A stretch of 64,000 nucleotides of DNA from Microbispora sp. H13382 (GTDB lineage Bacteria > Actinomycetota > Actinomycetes > Streptosporangiales > Streptosporangiaceae): positions 368,075 to 432,074 of the forward strand of contig NZ_JABBXA010000004.1 in the NCBI RefSeq assembly GCF_014161445.1. The letters are read 5' to 3'. This document shows positions 32,312 through 43,222 of the stretch, one piece after another; the stretch's first letter is position 1; each line of letters begins with the position of its first letter. A program made the position numbers and the translations under genes. The notes below the pieces were generated by a model that made no database searches, was not told the origin of the DNA, and saw only the letters and a program-made list of their open reading frames with translations.

Positions 32312-33600
32312 CGGCGGGCTCCGCCGGTCGAGGGCCCCGCGGATTCGGACAGGGGAGCGGGGCCGGGTCGAGCGGGGTCGGGTTGAGCTCGGCAGGTGCG
32401 GGCGAGGAGGCCTGTGGGATCGGGGTGGGTGAGGCGGCGGGCGAGGTCGAGCAGGGCCGACCGGGCGTCCGCGGGCATGTCCGCCCCGGACAGCGCCCCG
32501 GCCGCGGCCTCCGTCAGGTCGCCGATGCGCCGCTCGACCGTCTCCAGCGCGCCGGTCGCGACGATCACCTCCCGGGCCGCCGCCACGAGGTCCGGCGGCG
32601 CCTCGCCAGGTTTCGGCAGCGCGTCCGGCCGCGCCTCGCCCGGCCTCGGCAGCGCGTCCAGCAGCGCCGCGCCCGGGCCGTCCGCCCGTTCGCGGGCCAG
32701 CGCCAGCAGGTAGGTCCGCTTGCCCTGCAGCAGGTCGGCCCCGGCGGGCTTGCCGGTCCGCGCCGGGTCGCCGAAGACGCCGAGGACGTCGTCGCGGAGC
32801 TGGAAGGCCTCGCCCAGCGGCAGCGCGTACGCGCTGAGGACCCGGCGCAACCCGGGCTCGCCCCCGGCGATGGCGTGACCGAGGTGCAGCGGCCGCTCAA
32901 CCGTGTATTTGCCCGACTTGTACGTCGAGATCAGCAGGGCCTCCCGGCGCCCGCCCCCGCCCCGGGCGGCGCAGGTCAGGTCGAGGTACTGCCCGGCGGC
33001 CAGTTCGACGCGCAGCTGGGTGAGAACCTCCAGGGCATCGGCCAGCCTGCGGCGGTCGGCCAGCAGTGCGGAATCGGCCCAGGTGAAGGCCAGCATGCCG
33101 AGCAGGACGGCGGCCGACTCCCCGAACCGCCGCGACGACCCGGCCCAGCCGCCCTCCCGATGCCGCTCGGCGAGCGCCACGTGGGCGGTGACCCGGCCGC
33201 GCCGCAGCGGCGACTCGTCCATCACGTCGTCGAGGATCAGCGCGCACGCGTGGAGGAGCTCGATCGAGCAGCCGGCCGCCAGCACGGCGTCGAGGTCGTC
33301 GGGGGAGCCGCCGGAGGCCCGGTGGCCCCAGTAAACGAAAGCCGGCCGCAGCCGCCTGCCACCGCGCGCGACGAAGCCGGCGAGGTGGCGCCGCAACGTC
33401 TCCCGGTCCTCGGCCCCGAGGAAGGACAGCCGGTCCATCTCACGCCGGAGCAGCTCGTCCAGGGCCCGGTCGAAGAGGGTGCGGTCGAACGACAGGGTGC
33501 GGTCGAACAGGGCGCCGTCGGACGGGCCGGACAGGTGATGATCGGACGGCTCCCGCGTCTCGTCCCGAACGCCGCCGGTCTCGCGGGTCAACGTCACCAT
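32308..33600 (-). CDS. crtE: Geranylgeranyl diphosphate synthase (polyprenyl synthetase)
   Basis: 430 residues, longer than usual (about 350) because of an N-terminal extension with FDRTL repeats and a Pro/Ala-rich C-terminus. The first Asp-rich motif is LILDDVMDES and the second is FQLRDDVLGVFGD; GGRRLRPAFVYWG matches the substrate-binding Arg/Lys region. It makes the C20 precursor for phytoene. A short in-frame duplication (LPRPGEARPD / LPKPGEAPPD) lies in the C-terminal third. The ATG at 33600 has AAGGAG 8 nt upstream; the frame to 33744 is unsupported. First gene of the leftward carotenoid operon, divergent from litR. Confidence 0.92.
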   Translation of the reverse strand: MVTLTRETGGVRDETREPSDHHLSGPSDGALFDRTLSFDRTLFDRALDELLRREMDRLSFLGAEDRETLRRHLAGFVARGGRRLRPAFVYWGHRASGGSPDDLDAVLAAGCSIELLHACALILDDVMDESPLRRGRVTAHVALAERHREGGWAGSSRRFGESAAVLLGMLAFTWADSALLADRRRLADALEVLTQLRVELAAGQYLDLTCAARGGGGRREALLISTYKSGKYTVERPLHLGHAIAGGEPGLRRVLSAYALPLGEAFQLRDDVLGVFGDPARTGKPAGADLLQGKRTYLLALARERADGPGAALLDALPRPGEARPDALPKPGEAPPDLVAAAREVIVATGALETVERRIGDLTEAAAGALSGADMPADARSALLDLARRLTHPDPTGLLARTCRAQPDPARPGPAPLSESAGPSTGGARR

Positions 33601-33913
33601 GCGCACTGCTCCTTCGATCGTTACGGTGATCGGCGGCGCCGTCAGTAGAGTTTTCGCGCCCGCCCGCTCCGGCGGTTGCATCCGTGCCGGGCTCCCCCGT
33701 CGAAACAAGGCCAGGGGGCGGCCGAAAGGGGCGGAGGCGGCCACGAGGACCGTGCGCGTGCGGCTCCCGGTGTGCCGTGCCCGGCCGTGGTCGTGCCCGG
33801 TGCTCGCGAGGCGCGCGCCGGCGGGCTGAGAGGCTGGTCGCAGGGACGCGTACGGGCGGCCGGAGCACGGCGAGTGGCCGGGACGACCGGCCGGACGGAC
33901 ACGGGGTGAGCGG
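33601..33913. other. Divergent crtE-litR regulatory region
   Basis: A 313-bp gap. By analogy with actinobacterial lit loci it should hold the LitR-repressed and/or LitS-dependent promoter of crtE. The only AT-richer patch (CGAAAACTCTACTGA on the minus strand, near 33637-33655) is a candidate crtE promoter, about 40-55 nt upstream of the start. No palindromic operator is obvious by eye. Confidence 0.4.
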
Positions 33914-34945
33914 GTGGCAGACGAGGACGCACCGGGGGCCGGCGAGAACGCGGCCGCCGAGGAGGAGCCGGGCTACGGCATCGGGGCCGTCTCCCGGCGG
34001 CTCGGCGTGCCCGCGTCCACGCTGCGCACCTGGAACCTCAGGTACGGCATCGGCCCGAGCAGGCGCAGCCCCGGCGGGCATCGCCGTTACGACGACGCGG
34101 ACCTGCGCCGCCTGGAGGAGATGAACCGGCTGATCCGGGCCGGGATGCCGCCGGCCGACGCCGCCAGGCAGGCGCTGCGGCCGCGGTCCGCACCGGGAGA
34201 GCGGGCGGCGCCCCCGGCCGGGCCGGGCGCCGCCGCGCCCCCGGAGTCCCGTGCGGGGTCGTCCGCGCCCTCCGAGTCTCATGAGTCCCCGGAGCCGCGC
34301 GTGGCGCCCGCGCCCGCCGTACGGCAGGCCCCGGAACCCGGGCTGCTGTCGGCGGTGATGCTGGCCCGCGCGGTGACGGCGCTGGACGCCCCGACCGTGA
34401 GCGTGGGACTGGACACGGCGCTGACCACGCACGGCGTGGTGTGGACGTGGGAGCGGCTCGTGCTGCCGGTGTTCGCGGCCGTCAGCCGCAGGCAGCAGGA
34501 CACGTGCGCCGGGATCGACGTCGAGCACCTGTTCTCCGAGCGGCTCCAGGTCGCGCTCGCGCGGTTCGCCGCCCGTGCGCCCGCGCCCGTGCATCCCCGT
34601 CCGGTCCTGCTGGCCGCCGCCGAGGAGGAGCAGCACGCGCTGCCGGTCCACGCCCTGGCCGCGGCGCTCGGCACGCTCGGGGTGGAGACCCGCGTGCTCG
34701 GGGCGCGCACGCCGTACCGGGCGCTGGCGGACGCGATGCGCCGCCTCGGTCCCGCGGCGGTGTTCGTGTGGTCGCAGATGCGGGAGACCGGCGATCCGGC
34801 GCCGCTGGCCGATCTGCCGCGGCTCCGCCCCGCCTGCCGCGTCGTGGCCGGCGGGCCCGGGTGGGGGGACCACCTGCCCGCGGAGGTCGTCCGGGTGACG
34901 ACGTTTCGCGACGCCATCTCGGCGGTAATGACCACTCTGCGGTGA
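33914..34945 (+). CDS. litR: MerR-family regulator with cobalamin-binding domain (LitR/CarH type)
   Basis: 343 residues. MerR DNA-binding domain at about 20-90 (YGIGAVSRRLGVPASTLRTWNLRYGIGPSRRSPGGHRRY), a Pro/Ala/Ser linker (about 91-142), a helical cap domain (about 145-225, with EH at 204-205) and a B12-binding Rossmann domain (about 228-343) in which His241 of EEEQHALP is the likely cobalt ligand. In the CarH cap the residue that stacks on adenosyl is a Trp nine residues before EH; here that position does not look like Trp. Such proteins repress carotenoid genes in the dark with adenosylcobalamin and release DNA in light. It is divergent from crtE and followed by a LitS-type sigma factor. 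Confidence 0.87.
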   Translation: MADEDAPGAGENAAAEEEPGYGIGAVSRRLGVPASTLRTWNLRYGIGPSRRSPGGHRRYDDADLRRLEEMNRLIRAGMPPADAARQALRPRSAPGERAAPPAGPGAAAPPESRAGSSAPSESHESPEPRVAPAPAVRQAPEPGLLSAVMLARAVTALDAPTVSVGLDTALTTHGVVWTWERLVLPVFAAVSRRQQDTCAGIDVEHLFSERLQVALARFAARAPAPVHPRPVLLAAAEEEQHALPVHALAAALGTLGVETRVLGARTPYRALADAMRRLGPAAVFVWSQMRETGDPAPLADLPRLRPACRVVAGGPGWGDHLPAEVVRVTTFRDAISAVMTTLR

Positions 34946-35019
34946 ATTCGCGCTCTTTGGCACTTTTTGAAGCCAGAGTTCGGCCCCCCATGGTTGCCCT
35001 CTTCCGGCGCGGGCAGCTA

Positions 35020-35041
35020 TGAATAGGTTTTGAATAAGTTT
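35020..35041 (+). promoter_or_regulatory. Tandem TGAATARGTTT repeat before the sigma factor gene
   Basis: TGAATAGGTTT (35020-35030) and TGAATAAGTTT (35031-35041) are adjacent 11-bp copies, one mismatch apart, in a strikingly AT-rich patch 19 nt before the start codon. They are probably part of the litS promoter or an operator read by the adjacent regulator. Confidence 0.6.
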
Positions 35042-35059
35042 TGGGGTCAAGGGGGGCCG

Positions 35060-35581
35060 ATGGAGGAGACGCTGGAGTTCCGCCTCGCCGCGGGAGACGC
35101 GGGCGCCCTGGGGGAGTGCTACCGCGCCCACTCGCCGGCCGTGCGCTCCTACCTGCGCAGACTCGTGCCGCCCCAGGACGTCGAGGACGTCCTGCAGGTC
35201 GTCTTCACCGAGGTGTGGCGCTTCCGGCACCGCTTCGACCCGGGTCGCAGCCTGTCGGCCTGGCTGTTCGGCATCGCGCGCAACCGCGCGGTGGACCACC
35301 TGCGGGCGCGCACGCCCACGACGGTGCCGCTGGAGGCGGTGCCCGACCCGGCGGGGCACGACGGCCGGCTGGACGGCGACGAGCTCGCCGACCGCGACCG
35401 CGTCCGGCGCGCGCTGGCCGCCCTGCCCCATGTGCAGCGCCAGGCGATCGAGCTGGCGTACTACGGGGACCTGACCCAGCGGGAGATCGCCGAGCACCTG
35501 CGCGTCCCGCTCGGCACGGTCAAGGCGCGTACGGCGCGCGGCCTGCACCGCCTGTCCACGCTGCTGCGGACGGCGGCCTGA
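35060..35581 (+). CDS. litS: ECF RNA polymerase sigma factor, LitS type
   Basis: 173 residues. Region 2 spans about 10-80 (YRAHSPAVRSYLRRLVPPQDVEDVLQVVFTEVWRF, then SLSAWLFGIARNRAVDHLRAR) and region 4 about 115-170 (LPHVQRQAIELAYYGDLTQREIAEHLRVPLGTVKARTARGL). No anti-sigma gene adjoins. Location between litR and ybgA beside crt genes matches the light-induced ECF factor LitS of streptomycetes, which transcribes crt genes. The ATG at 35060 follows AGGGGGG; the frame upstream to 35030 runs through the repeat and is rejected. Confidence 0.87.
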   Translation: MEETLEFRLAAGDAGALGECYRAHSPAVRSYLRRLVPPQDVEDVLQVVFTEVWRFRHRFDPGRSLSAWLFGIARNRAVDHLRARTPTTVPLEAVPDPAGHDGRLDGDELADRDRVRRALAALPHVQRQAIELAYYGDLTQREIAEHLRVPLGTVKARTARGLHRLSTLLRTAA

Positions 35582-35583
35582 CC

Positions 35584-36549
35584 ATGGAACCGGCGGAGGA
35601 GATCAGGCCCAGGGTGGCCGTGTCGAGCTGCCTGCTCGGCGCTCCCGTACGGTTCAACGGCGGCCACAGCCGTGACCGGTTCCTGACCGGCGATCTGTCG
35701 GAGTACGTGAACTGGGTGCCGGTCTGCCCCGAGATCGAGATCGGCCTCGGCGCCCCGCGTGAGACGCTCCGCCTGGAGCGCTCCGCGCAAGGGGCACGAC
35801 TGATGACCCGACGGACGCGCGAGGACCTGACCGCCCCGATGACCGCCCTCGCCGCCGAGCGCGCGGCCGGTCTGGGCGACGTCGACGGGTACGTGTTCAA
35901 GTCGAGGAGCCCGAGCTGCGGGCTCCACGGGATCCCCGTGTACGCGGGAGAGAGCGGGCCGGCCGACCGGCGCGGCAGGGGGATCTTCGCCGCCGCGATC
36001 GCCGGCGCCCGGCCGGAGCTGGCGGTCGAGGACGAGGGCCGGCTGCACGACGCCGTGCTGCGCGAGGCGTTCGTCGAGCGGATCTTCGCCTCGGCCCGTC
36101 TGCGGGCCCTGCTGGCCGGCGACTGGCACCCCCGTGACCTGGTCGCCTTCCACGCCCGGCACAAGATGCAGATCCTCGCCCACGCGCCCGCGGCGTACCG
36201 GGAGATAGGGCGGCTCGTGGCGGCGGCGGGCGAGCGGCCCAGGGACGCGCTCGCGGGGGAGTACGCCCGGGCGTTCCGGACGGCCCTCGCCGCCCGGGCC
36301 ACGGTCGGGCGCCACGTCAACGTCCTGCACCACTGCCTCGGCATGATCGGCCGGGAGCTCGACCCGGTCCGCCGGGCCGACCTGGCCGAGGTGATCGCGT
36401 CGTACCGGGCCCGCAGGGTCGCCCTGACGGTGCCGCTCGCCCTGCTCCGGCACCACGCGAGGGGGGCGGGGGTCGATTACGTCCGCGACCAGACCTACCT
36501 GTCCCCCTATCCCGACGCGCTGCGCCTGCGCAACCACGTCCCCGCATGA
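35584..36549 (+). CDS. YbgA-like protein (DUF523 + DUF1722)
   Basis: 321 residues. The N-terminal DUF523 (about 8-155) has AVSSCLLGAPVRFNGGH and KSRSPSCGLHG, with Cys residues likely to bind a metal or cluster. The C-terminal DUF1722 (about 190-310) has DLVAFHARHKMQILAH and YLSPYPDALRLRNHV. DUF1722 proteins are recurrent partners of photolyases and light-inducible carotenoid genes; biochemical function is unsettled. It begins 2 bp after the sigma factor stop, so it belongs to the same light-regulated unit. Confidence 0.87.
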   Translation: MEPAEEIRPRVAVSSCLLGAPVRFNGGHSRDRFLTGDLSEYVNWVPVCPEIEIGLGAPRETLRLERSAQGARLMTRRTREDLTAPMTALAAERAAGLGDVDGYVFKSRSPSCGLHGIPVYAGESGPADRRGRGIFAAAIAGARPELAVEDEGRLHDAVLREAFVERIFASARLRALLAGDWHPRDLVAFHARHKMQILAHAPAAYREIGRLVAAAGERPRDALAGEYARAFRTALAARATVGRHVNVLHHCLGMIGRELDPVRRADLAEVIASYRARRVALTVPLALLRHHARGAGVDYVRDQTYLSPYPDALRLRNHVPA

Positions 36550-36577
36550 ACGCGCCCCGCGGGGCAGGAGAGGACCC

Positions 36578-37084
36578 ATGAGATCCACATCGACGAAGAC
36601 GCTGCTGCGCACGGCCCTCGCCGTGACCGCCGCCGCCGCGGTCGGCGGCCTGTCCACCGACGCCCGCTCCGGCTGGTACCGCCGGCTGCGAAAGCCCTCA
36701 TGGCAGCCGCCGCCGCAGGCGTTCGGCCTGGTCTGGACGCCGTTGTACGCGACGATCGCCTACGCGTCCGCCCGCGCGCTGTCGCGGGCCGGCGACGGCT
36801 CCCGGCCGGCCCTGCGGCGGGCGCTCGCCGTGAACCTGGCGCTCAACGCGGCCTGGCCGCCGCTGTTCTTCAAGGCGCGCAACCCCCGCCTCGCGCTCGC
36901 GGAGATCCTCGCCCTCGACGTGTCGAACGCGCTGTTGACCCGCCGCCTCCTGCGCGAGGACCGCACGGCCGGGCTCCTGCTGCTGCCGTACGCCGGGTGG
37001 ACGGTCTTCGCCACCGCACTCAACGCCGCCATCGCCCGGCACAACCCGCAGGCGCGGCGCGACCCCGGCGCCCAAGGAGCCTGA
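36578..37084 (+). CDS. TspO/MBR family protein
   Basis: 168 residues, five hydrophobic segments. The family signature KPSWQPPPQAFGLVWTPLYATIAYASARAL is at about 38-70, and a later AAWPPLFFKARNPRLALAEI matches transmembrane helices 3-4. TspO proteins bind tetrapyrroles and cholesterol-like ligands and modulate photosynthesis and carotenoid genes in Rhodobacter. Position 28 bp after the ybgA-like gene places it in the light-response group. The stop codon sits in a 9-bp tandem repeat (37075-37096). Confidence 0.88.
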   Translation: MRSTSTKTLLRTALAVTAAAAVGGLSTDARSGWYRRLRKPSWQPPPQAFGLVWTPLYATIAYASARALSRAGDGSRPALRRALAVNLALNAAWPPLFFKARNPRLALAEILALDVSNALLTRRLLREDRTAGLLLLPYAGWTVFATALNAAIARHNPQARRDPGAQGA

Positions 37085-37096
37085 GGAGCCTGAGGA
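37075..37096 (+). repeat. 9-bp tandem repeat at the TspO stop
   Basis: AGGAGCCTG occurs at 37075-37083 and 37084-37092 with a partial third copy; the stop TGA (37082-37084) spans copies 1 and 2. Confidence 0.8.
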
Positions 37097-37161
37097 TCAG
37101 CCGACCGCGCGGCGGAACCGCTCGCCGAGCGGCGCGTCGGGGACGGTGGGCCCGCGCGGGT

Positions 37162-37935
37162 TCACACGGTGGCGACCCGCGAGGCGGGCGGCGCCTTCAC
37201 CGTGATCCGGGCACCCCAGCGAGCGTAGTACGTGTCGGTCCACTCACCGCCGCCGGCCACGCCCTTGCGGCTGTCGCTCCTCCGCGACCACTGCGTGGTC
37301 AGCCGCACTACCCGGCCCTTGCCGTCCAGCCACAGGCTCCAGCCGATCTTCACCGGGCTCGACTTGCCGAAGGCCTCCCGGCACGCCGCCGACACCGTGC
37401 ACAGGGCCTTCGCGGTGACGGTGCCGCTGTAGCGCGTGGCCGGGACGCCATTGACGCTCTGGTGCACCGCCCCGCCGCTCCGGGTGGCGTACACCGCGCG
37501 CAGCGTCGCGGGTTCGAAGACGTCGATCGCCTGGCCGGACGCTTGGTACGGCTCGAGACGGAGGTCCCGGCTGCGTACCCAGCTCTTGCCCGCGGGCAGG
37601 CTGTCCGACCAGAGCCCGCCCTGGGCGTAGGTTCTGCCGCCTACGATGAGGAACCTGAACGTCTTCCCGGACGTGGTCACCCGCTTGACGGACGCGGCCG
37701 CGAGCCTTCCCCTGCCGAAAGCGAGAACGCCGCTGTTCCGGAAGACCGTCGCGTCCGATCGGTCGTCGCCGATCCAGGATTTCGAGGTCTCGGTGAACGC
37801 CACTCCGCGTCCCTGGACCAGCGCCTTGCTCATGACGGCCGCAGGGCCGGGTGTTCCCGCGCTCGCCTGCGCCGTGGGGACGAGAACCGCGGTTCCCGCG
37901 ACAGCGATGGCCAGGCAGACGCGGGTACATGACAT
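37162..37935 (-). CDS. Secreted protein, probable LolA/LppX-like fold
   Basis: 257 residues with a signal peptide (MSCTRVCLAIAVAGTAVLVPTAQASAG, cleavage about residue 26; the Cys residues are too early for a lipobox). The mature part alternates short beta strands: VAFTETSKSWI, TFRFLIVGGRTYAQGG, KIGWSLWLDGKGRVVRL. This resembles actinobacterial proteins with a half-barrel, LolA-like lipid-binding fold, but I cannot assign a family firmly. Two Cys in the C-terminal half (ALCTVSAACREAF) may form a disulfide. The ATG at 37935 has AAGGGG upstream. An AAGCGCTT palindrome (37993-38000) about 60 nt upstream could be an operator. Confidence 0.6.
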   Translation of the reverse strand: MSCTRVCLAIAVAGTAVLVPTAQASAGTPGPAAVMSKALVQGRGVAFTETSKSWIGDDRSDATVFRNSGVLAFGRGRLAAASVKRVTTSGKTFRFLIVGGRTYAQGGLWSDSLPAGKSWVRSRDLRLEPYQASGQAIDVFEPATLRAVYATRSGGAVHQSVNGVPATRYSGTVTAKALCTVSAACREAFGKSSPVKIGWSLWLDGKGRVVRLTTQWSRRSDSRKGVAGGGEWTDTYYARWGARITVKAPPASRVATV

Positions 37936-38110
37936 TGAGGGGCCCCTTTCACGCAATGTCCAAAAATCTTGGTCTTCATCGCATGGTCGCGCAAGCGCTT
38001 TCCGGGCGCCTTCGGGACTGGGCGGGCGGCGGCACGACGCCCGGGCGAGCAGCGACGCCGGGTGGGGACCTCGGGGTGAACGGCTCTGGCGAACCCCCGT
38101 CAGGGGTCGT

Positions 38111-38614
38111 TCACTGGGCTGCGGTGTCGAGTTCGCGCGGAAGCTCGGACTCGTCGGCCCGGTGTTCGAAGGCCGCGAGGATCGTGGCGAGGATCTCGCG
38201 GAACTGCCGTACCTGACCGGGGGTGAGGGGGTCGAACAGCACCCGCCGGACCTCGTCGACGTGGCCCGGCGCCGCCTTCACGATCGCGGCGAAGCCCTCG
38301 TCCGTGAGCTCGGCGACGGTCGTGCGCCGGTCCTCCGGCCGCTTGAGCCGCCGCACCCAGCCCTTCTCCTCCAGCCGGGAGACGGCGTGGGACAGGCGGC
38401 TGACCGAATACTGGAGGATGGCGGACAGTTCCGTCATCGTCATGGTCCGCCCGGGAGACTCGGAGAGGACCACCAGGATCATGTAGTAGGCGTGCGGCAT
38501 GCTCGAGTCGCGCTGCAACTGCCGTTCGAGAGCCTCCTGGAGGAGCTGGCTCGTCCGCAGGTATGCGCGCCAGGTGCGCTGCTCCTCCTCGTCGAGCCAT
38601 CGGGTGCCGGGCAT
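38111..38614 (-). CDS. MarR-family transcriptional regulator
   Basis: 167 residues; winged helix core RTMTMTELSAILQYSVSRLSHAVSRLEEKGWVRRLKRPEDRRTT. It begins LDEEEQRTWRAYLRTSQLL, typical of the actinobacterial subgroup whose members lie next to small-molecule resistance or metabolism genes. The ATG at 38614 has no Shine-Dalgarno, but TAGTCT on the minus strand ends 7 nt before it, so a leaderless mRNA is likely; the frame to 38719 would overlap the phosphoketolase start. Divergent from the phosphoketolase gene with 79 bp between, so cross-regulation is possible. Confidence 0.85.
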   Translation of the reverse strand: MPGTRWLDEEEQRTWRAYLRTSQLLQEALERQLQRDSSMPHAYYMILVVLSESPGRTMTMTELSAILQYSVSRLSHAVSRLEEKGWVRRLKRPEDRRTTVAELTDEGFAAIVKAAPGHVDEVRRVLFDPLTPGQVRQFREILATILAAFEHRADESELPRELDTAAQ

Positions 38615-38693
38615 GGCGCCAAGACTACCGCCGTGAGCAGCTTGATCTTGGGGCGAAAGACCCTGGTTCGGCCGCCGCCGTTGGGAAAGTGTC

Positions 38694-41000
38694 ATGGGCA
38701 TGAACGCATACGGGAACATCGACGCCTACTGGCGGGCCGCGAATTATCTGTCCGTCGGCCAGATCTACCTGATGGACAACCCGCTGCTGACCGAGCCGCT
38801 CAGGCCCGAGCACGTCAAGCCGCGACTGCTCGGCCACTGGGGGACCACCCCCGGGCTCAACTTCTGCTTCGCCCACCTCAACCGGATCATCCGGGAGCGG
38901 GGCCAGGACATGATCTACATCGCCGGCCCCGGTCACGGCGGCCCGGCGGCGGTCGCCCACGCGTGGCTCGAAGGCACCTACACCGAGCGCTACCCCCACA
39001 TCACGCGGGACGCCGAGGGCATGCGCCGGCTCTTCCGGCAGTTCTCCTTCCCGGGCGGCATCCCCAGCCACGTCGCCCCCGAGACTCCGGGCTCCATCCA
39101 CGAGGGCGGCGAGCTCGGCTACGCCCTCTCCCACGCGTACGGCGCGGCCTTCGACAATCCCGGCCTGGTCGTGGCCTGCGTCGTCGGCGACGGCGAGGCC
39201 GAGACCGGCCCGCTCGCCACCGCATGGCACTCCAACAAGTTCCTCAACCGGGACACCGACGGGGTGGTCCTGCCGATCCTGCACCTGAACGGGTACAAGA
39301 TCGCGAACCCGACCGTGCTGGCCAGGATCCCCGAGGAGGAGCTGGTCAAGCTCTTCGAGGGGTACGGCTACCGCCCGCACATCGTCTCCGGCCACGAACC
39401 GGCCGAGATGCACGAGCTGATGGCCGGCACCCTCGACACGGTCTTCGGCCAGATGGCCGACGGCGGCCCGCTGCCGATGATCATCCTGCGTACGCCGAAG
39501 GGCTGGACCGGGCCGCGCGAGGTCGACGGGCTCCCGGTCGAGGGCACCTGGCGCGCCCACCAGGTGCCGCTGACCGACGTACGGGACCGGCCGGACCGGC
39601 TGGAGTACCTGGAGGAGTGGATGCGCTCCTACCGCCCGGAGGAGCTGTTCGACGCCGACGGGCGGCCGGTCGAGACGATCACGGGGACCGTCCCTGACGG
39701 GCCGCTGCGGATGAGCGCCAGCCCGCACGCCAACGGCGGGGAACTGCTGCGCCCGCTCGTGCTGCCCGACTTCCGCGACTACGCGGTCGAGGTGAAGGCC
39801 CCGGCGACGGCCTCCAGCGAGCCGACCCGCGTCCTCGGGGCGTTCCTGCGCGACGTCATCGCGGCCAACCCTGCGAACTTCCGGCTGCTCGGCCCGGACG
39901 AGACCGCCTCCAACCGCCTGTCGGCCGTCTTCGAGGCGACCGGAAAGGAGTGGGAGGCCGCCCTGCTGCCGACCGACGAGAACCTCGGCCCCGGGGGCAG
40001 GGTCATGGAGGTGCTCAGCGAGCACCAGTGCCAGGGCTGGCTGGAGGGCTACCTGCTGACCGGCCGCCACGGGCTGTTCAACTGCTACGAGGCCTTCATC
40101 CACATCGTCGACGCGATGTTCAACCAGCACGCCAAATGGCTGGAGTCCTCCCGCAAGATTCCCTGGCGGCGGCCGGTCGCCTCGCTGAACTACCTGCTGT
40201 CGTCCCACGTGTGGCGCCAGGACCACAACGGCTTCAGCCACCAGGACCCCGGCTTCCTCGACGTCGTCGTCAACAAGAAGGCCGAGGTCGTGCGCGTCTA
40301 CCTGCCGCCGGACGCCAACACCCTGCTGTCGGTCGCCGACCACTGCCTGCGCTCGCGCGACTACGTCAACGTCGTCGTGGCGGGCAAGCAGCCCGTGCTC
40401 GACCTGATGAGCATGGACGAGGCGGTCGTCCACTGCACCCGCGGCCTGGGCATCCTCGACTGGGCCTCCACCGACGAGGGCGCCGACCCCGACGTCGTGC
40501 TCGCCTGCGCCGGCGACGTGCCCACGCTGGAGACCCTGGCCGCCGCCGCGCTGCTCCGCGAGCACCTGCCCGAGCTGCGGATCCGGGTGATCAACGTGGT
40601 CGACCTCATGCGGCTGCAGCCGGCCTCCGAGCACCCGCACGGCCTGCCCGACGTCGAGTTCGACGCGCTGTTCACCACGGACAAGCCGATCATCTTCAAC
40701 TTCCACGGCTACCCGTGGCTGATCCACCGGCTCACCTACCGGCGTACGGGGCACGACAACCTGCACGTGCGCGGTTACAAGGAGGAGGGCACCACGACCA
40801 CGCCGTTCGACATGGCGATGCTCAACGACATCGACCGCTTCCACCTGGTGATGGACGTGATCGACCGGGTGCCCGGCCTGGGCAGCCGCGCCGCCCACCT
40901 GCGCCAGCGCATGGCCGACGCCCGGCTGCGCGCCCGCGCCCACACCCGCGAGTTCGGCGAGGACCCCGCCGAGATCCGCGACTGGACGTGGCCCTTCTGA
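38694..41000 (+). CDS. xfp: Phosphoketolase (xylulose-5-P / fructose-6-P)
   Basis: 768 residues, slightly shorter than the usual 790-830. The thiamine diphosphate motif is [19 protein letters not shown] (about 165-183). Other family blocks are [58 protein letters not shown] and [17 protein letters not shown]. It cleaves xylulose-5-P or fructose-6-P with phosphate to acetyl-phosphate and an aldose phosphate. The usual partner acetate kinase is not adjacent. GGGAAAG precedes the ATG at 38694; the ATG two codons later is an alternative. Confidence 0.93.
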   Translation: MGMNAYGNIDAYWRAANYLSVGQIYLMDNPLLTEPLRPEHVKPRLLGHWGTTPGLNFCFAHLNRIIRERGQDMIYIAGPGHGGPAAVAHAWLEGTYTERYPHITRDAEGMRRLFRQFSFPGGIPSHVAPETPGSIHEGGELGYALSHAYGAAFDNPGLVVACVVGDGEAETGPLATAWHSNKFLNRDTDGVVLPILHLNGYKIANPTVLARIPEEELVKLFEGYGYRPHIVSGHEPAEMHELMAGTLDTVFGQMADGGPLPMIILRTPKGWTGPREVDGLPVEGTWRAHQVPLTDVRDRPDRLEYLEEWMRSYRPEELFDADGRPVETITGTVPDGPLRMSASPHANGGELLRPLVLPDFRDYAVEVKAPATASSEPTRVLGAFLRDVIAANPANFRLLGPDETASNRLSAVFEATGKEWEAALLPTDENLGPGGRVMEVLSEHQCQGWLEGYLLTGRHGLFNCYEAFIHIVDAMFNQHAKWLESSRKIPWRRPVASLNYLLSSHVWRQDHNGFSHQDPGFLDVVVNKKAEVVRVYLPPDANTLLSVADHCLRSRDYVNVVVAGKQPVLDLMSMDEAVVHCTRGLGILDWASTDEGADPDVVLACAGDVPTLETLAAAALLREHLPELRIRVINVVDLMRLQPASEHPHGLPDVEFDALFTTDKPIIFNFHGYPWLIHRLTYRRTGHDNLHVRGYKEEGTTTTPFDMAMLNDIDRFHLVMDVIDRVPGLGSRAAHLRQRMADARLRARAHTREFGEDPAEIRDWTWPF

Positions 41001-41175
41001 GTCCCCGGGCCCGGTTAATCCCGGCACCTCTCGCTCCGGGGCGGGGACCCGGGCGCGGCGCATCTCCGCCATTCGGGGGCGGCGGCACCGGTAGCATCGG
41101 AGGCGACCGGAGCCGCCGCCTCGCGTGCGCGCGGCCACCGAGATCCACGCATCGAACCTGTCCTAAGGAGCCACC

Positions 41176-43152
<1,977 letters not shown>

Positions 43153-43168
43153 CGGGCGGAAGACAGCG

Positions 43169-43198
43169 GATCGGGCGTCCCCTCCGGGGCGCCCGATC
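43169..43198. terminator. Terminator after thrS
   Basis: GATCGGGCG (43169-43177) pairs with CGCCCGATC (43190-43198); inner CCC/GGG pairs extend the stem past one mismatch. It lies between convergent thrS and the Asp23-family gene. Confidence 0.8.
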
Positions 43199-43222
43199 TC
43201 GCATGACCGGCCCAGTGCCGTC

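Noticed and set aside
41001-41175. T-box leader before thrS
   Set aside because: The stretch from the likely -10 (41092-41097) to the start is about 70 nt and has no T-box sequence; too short for the class.
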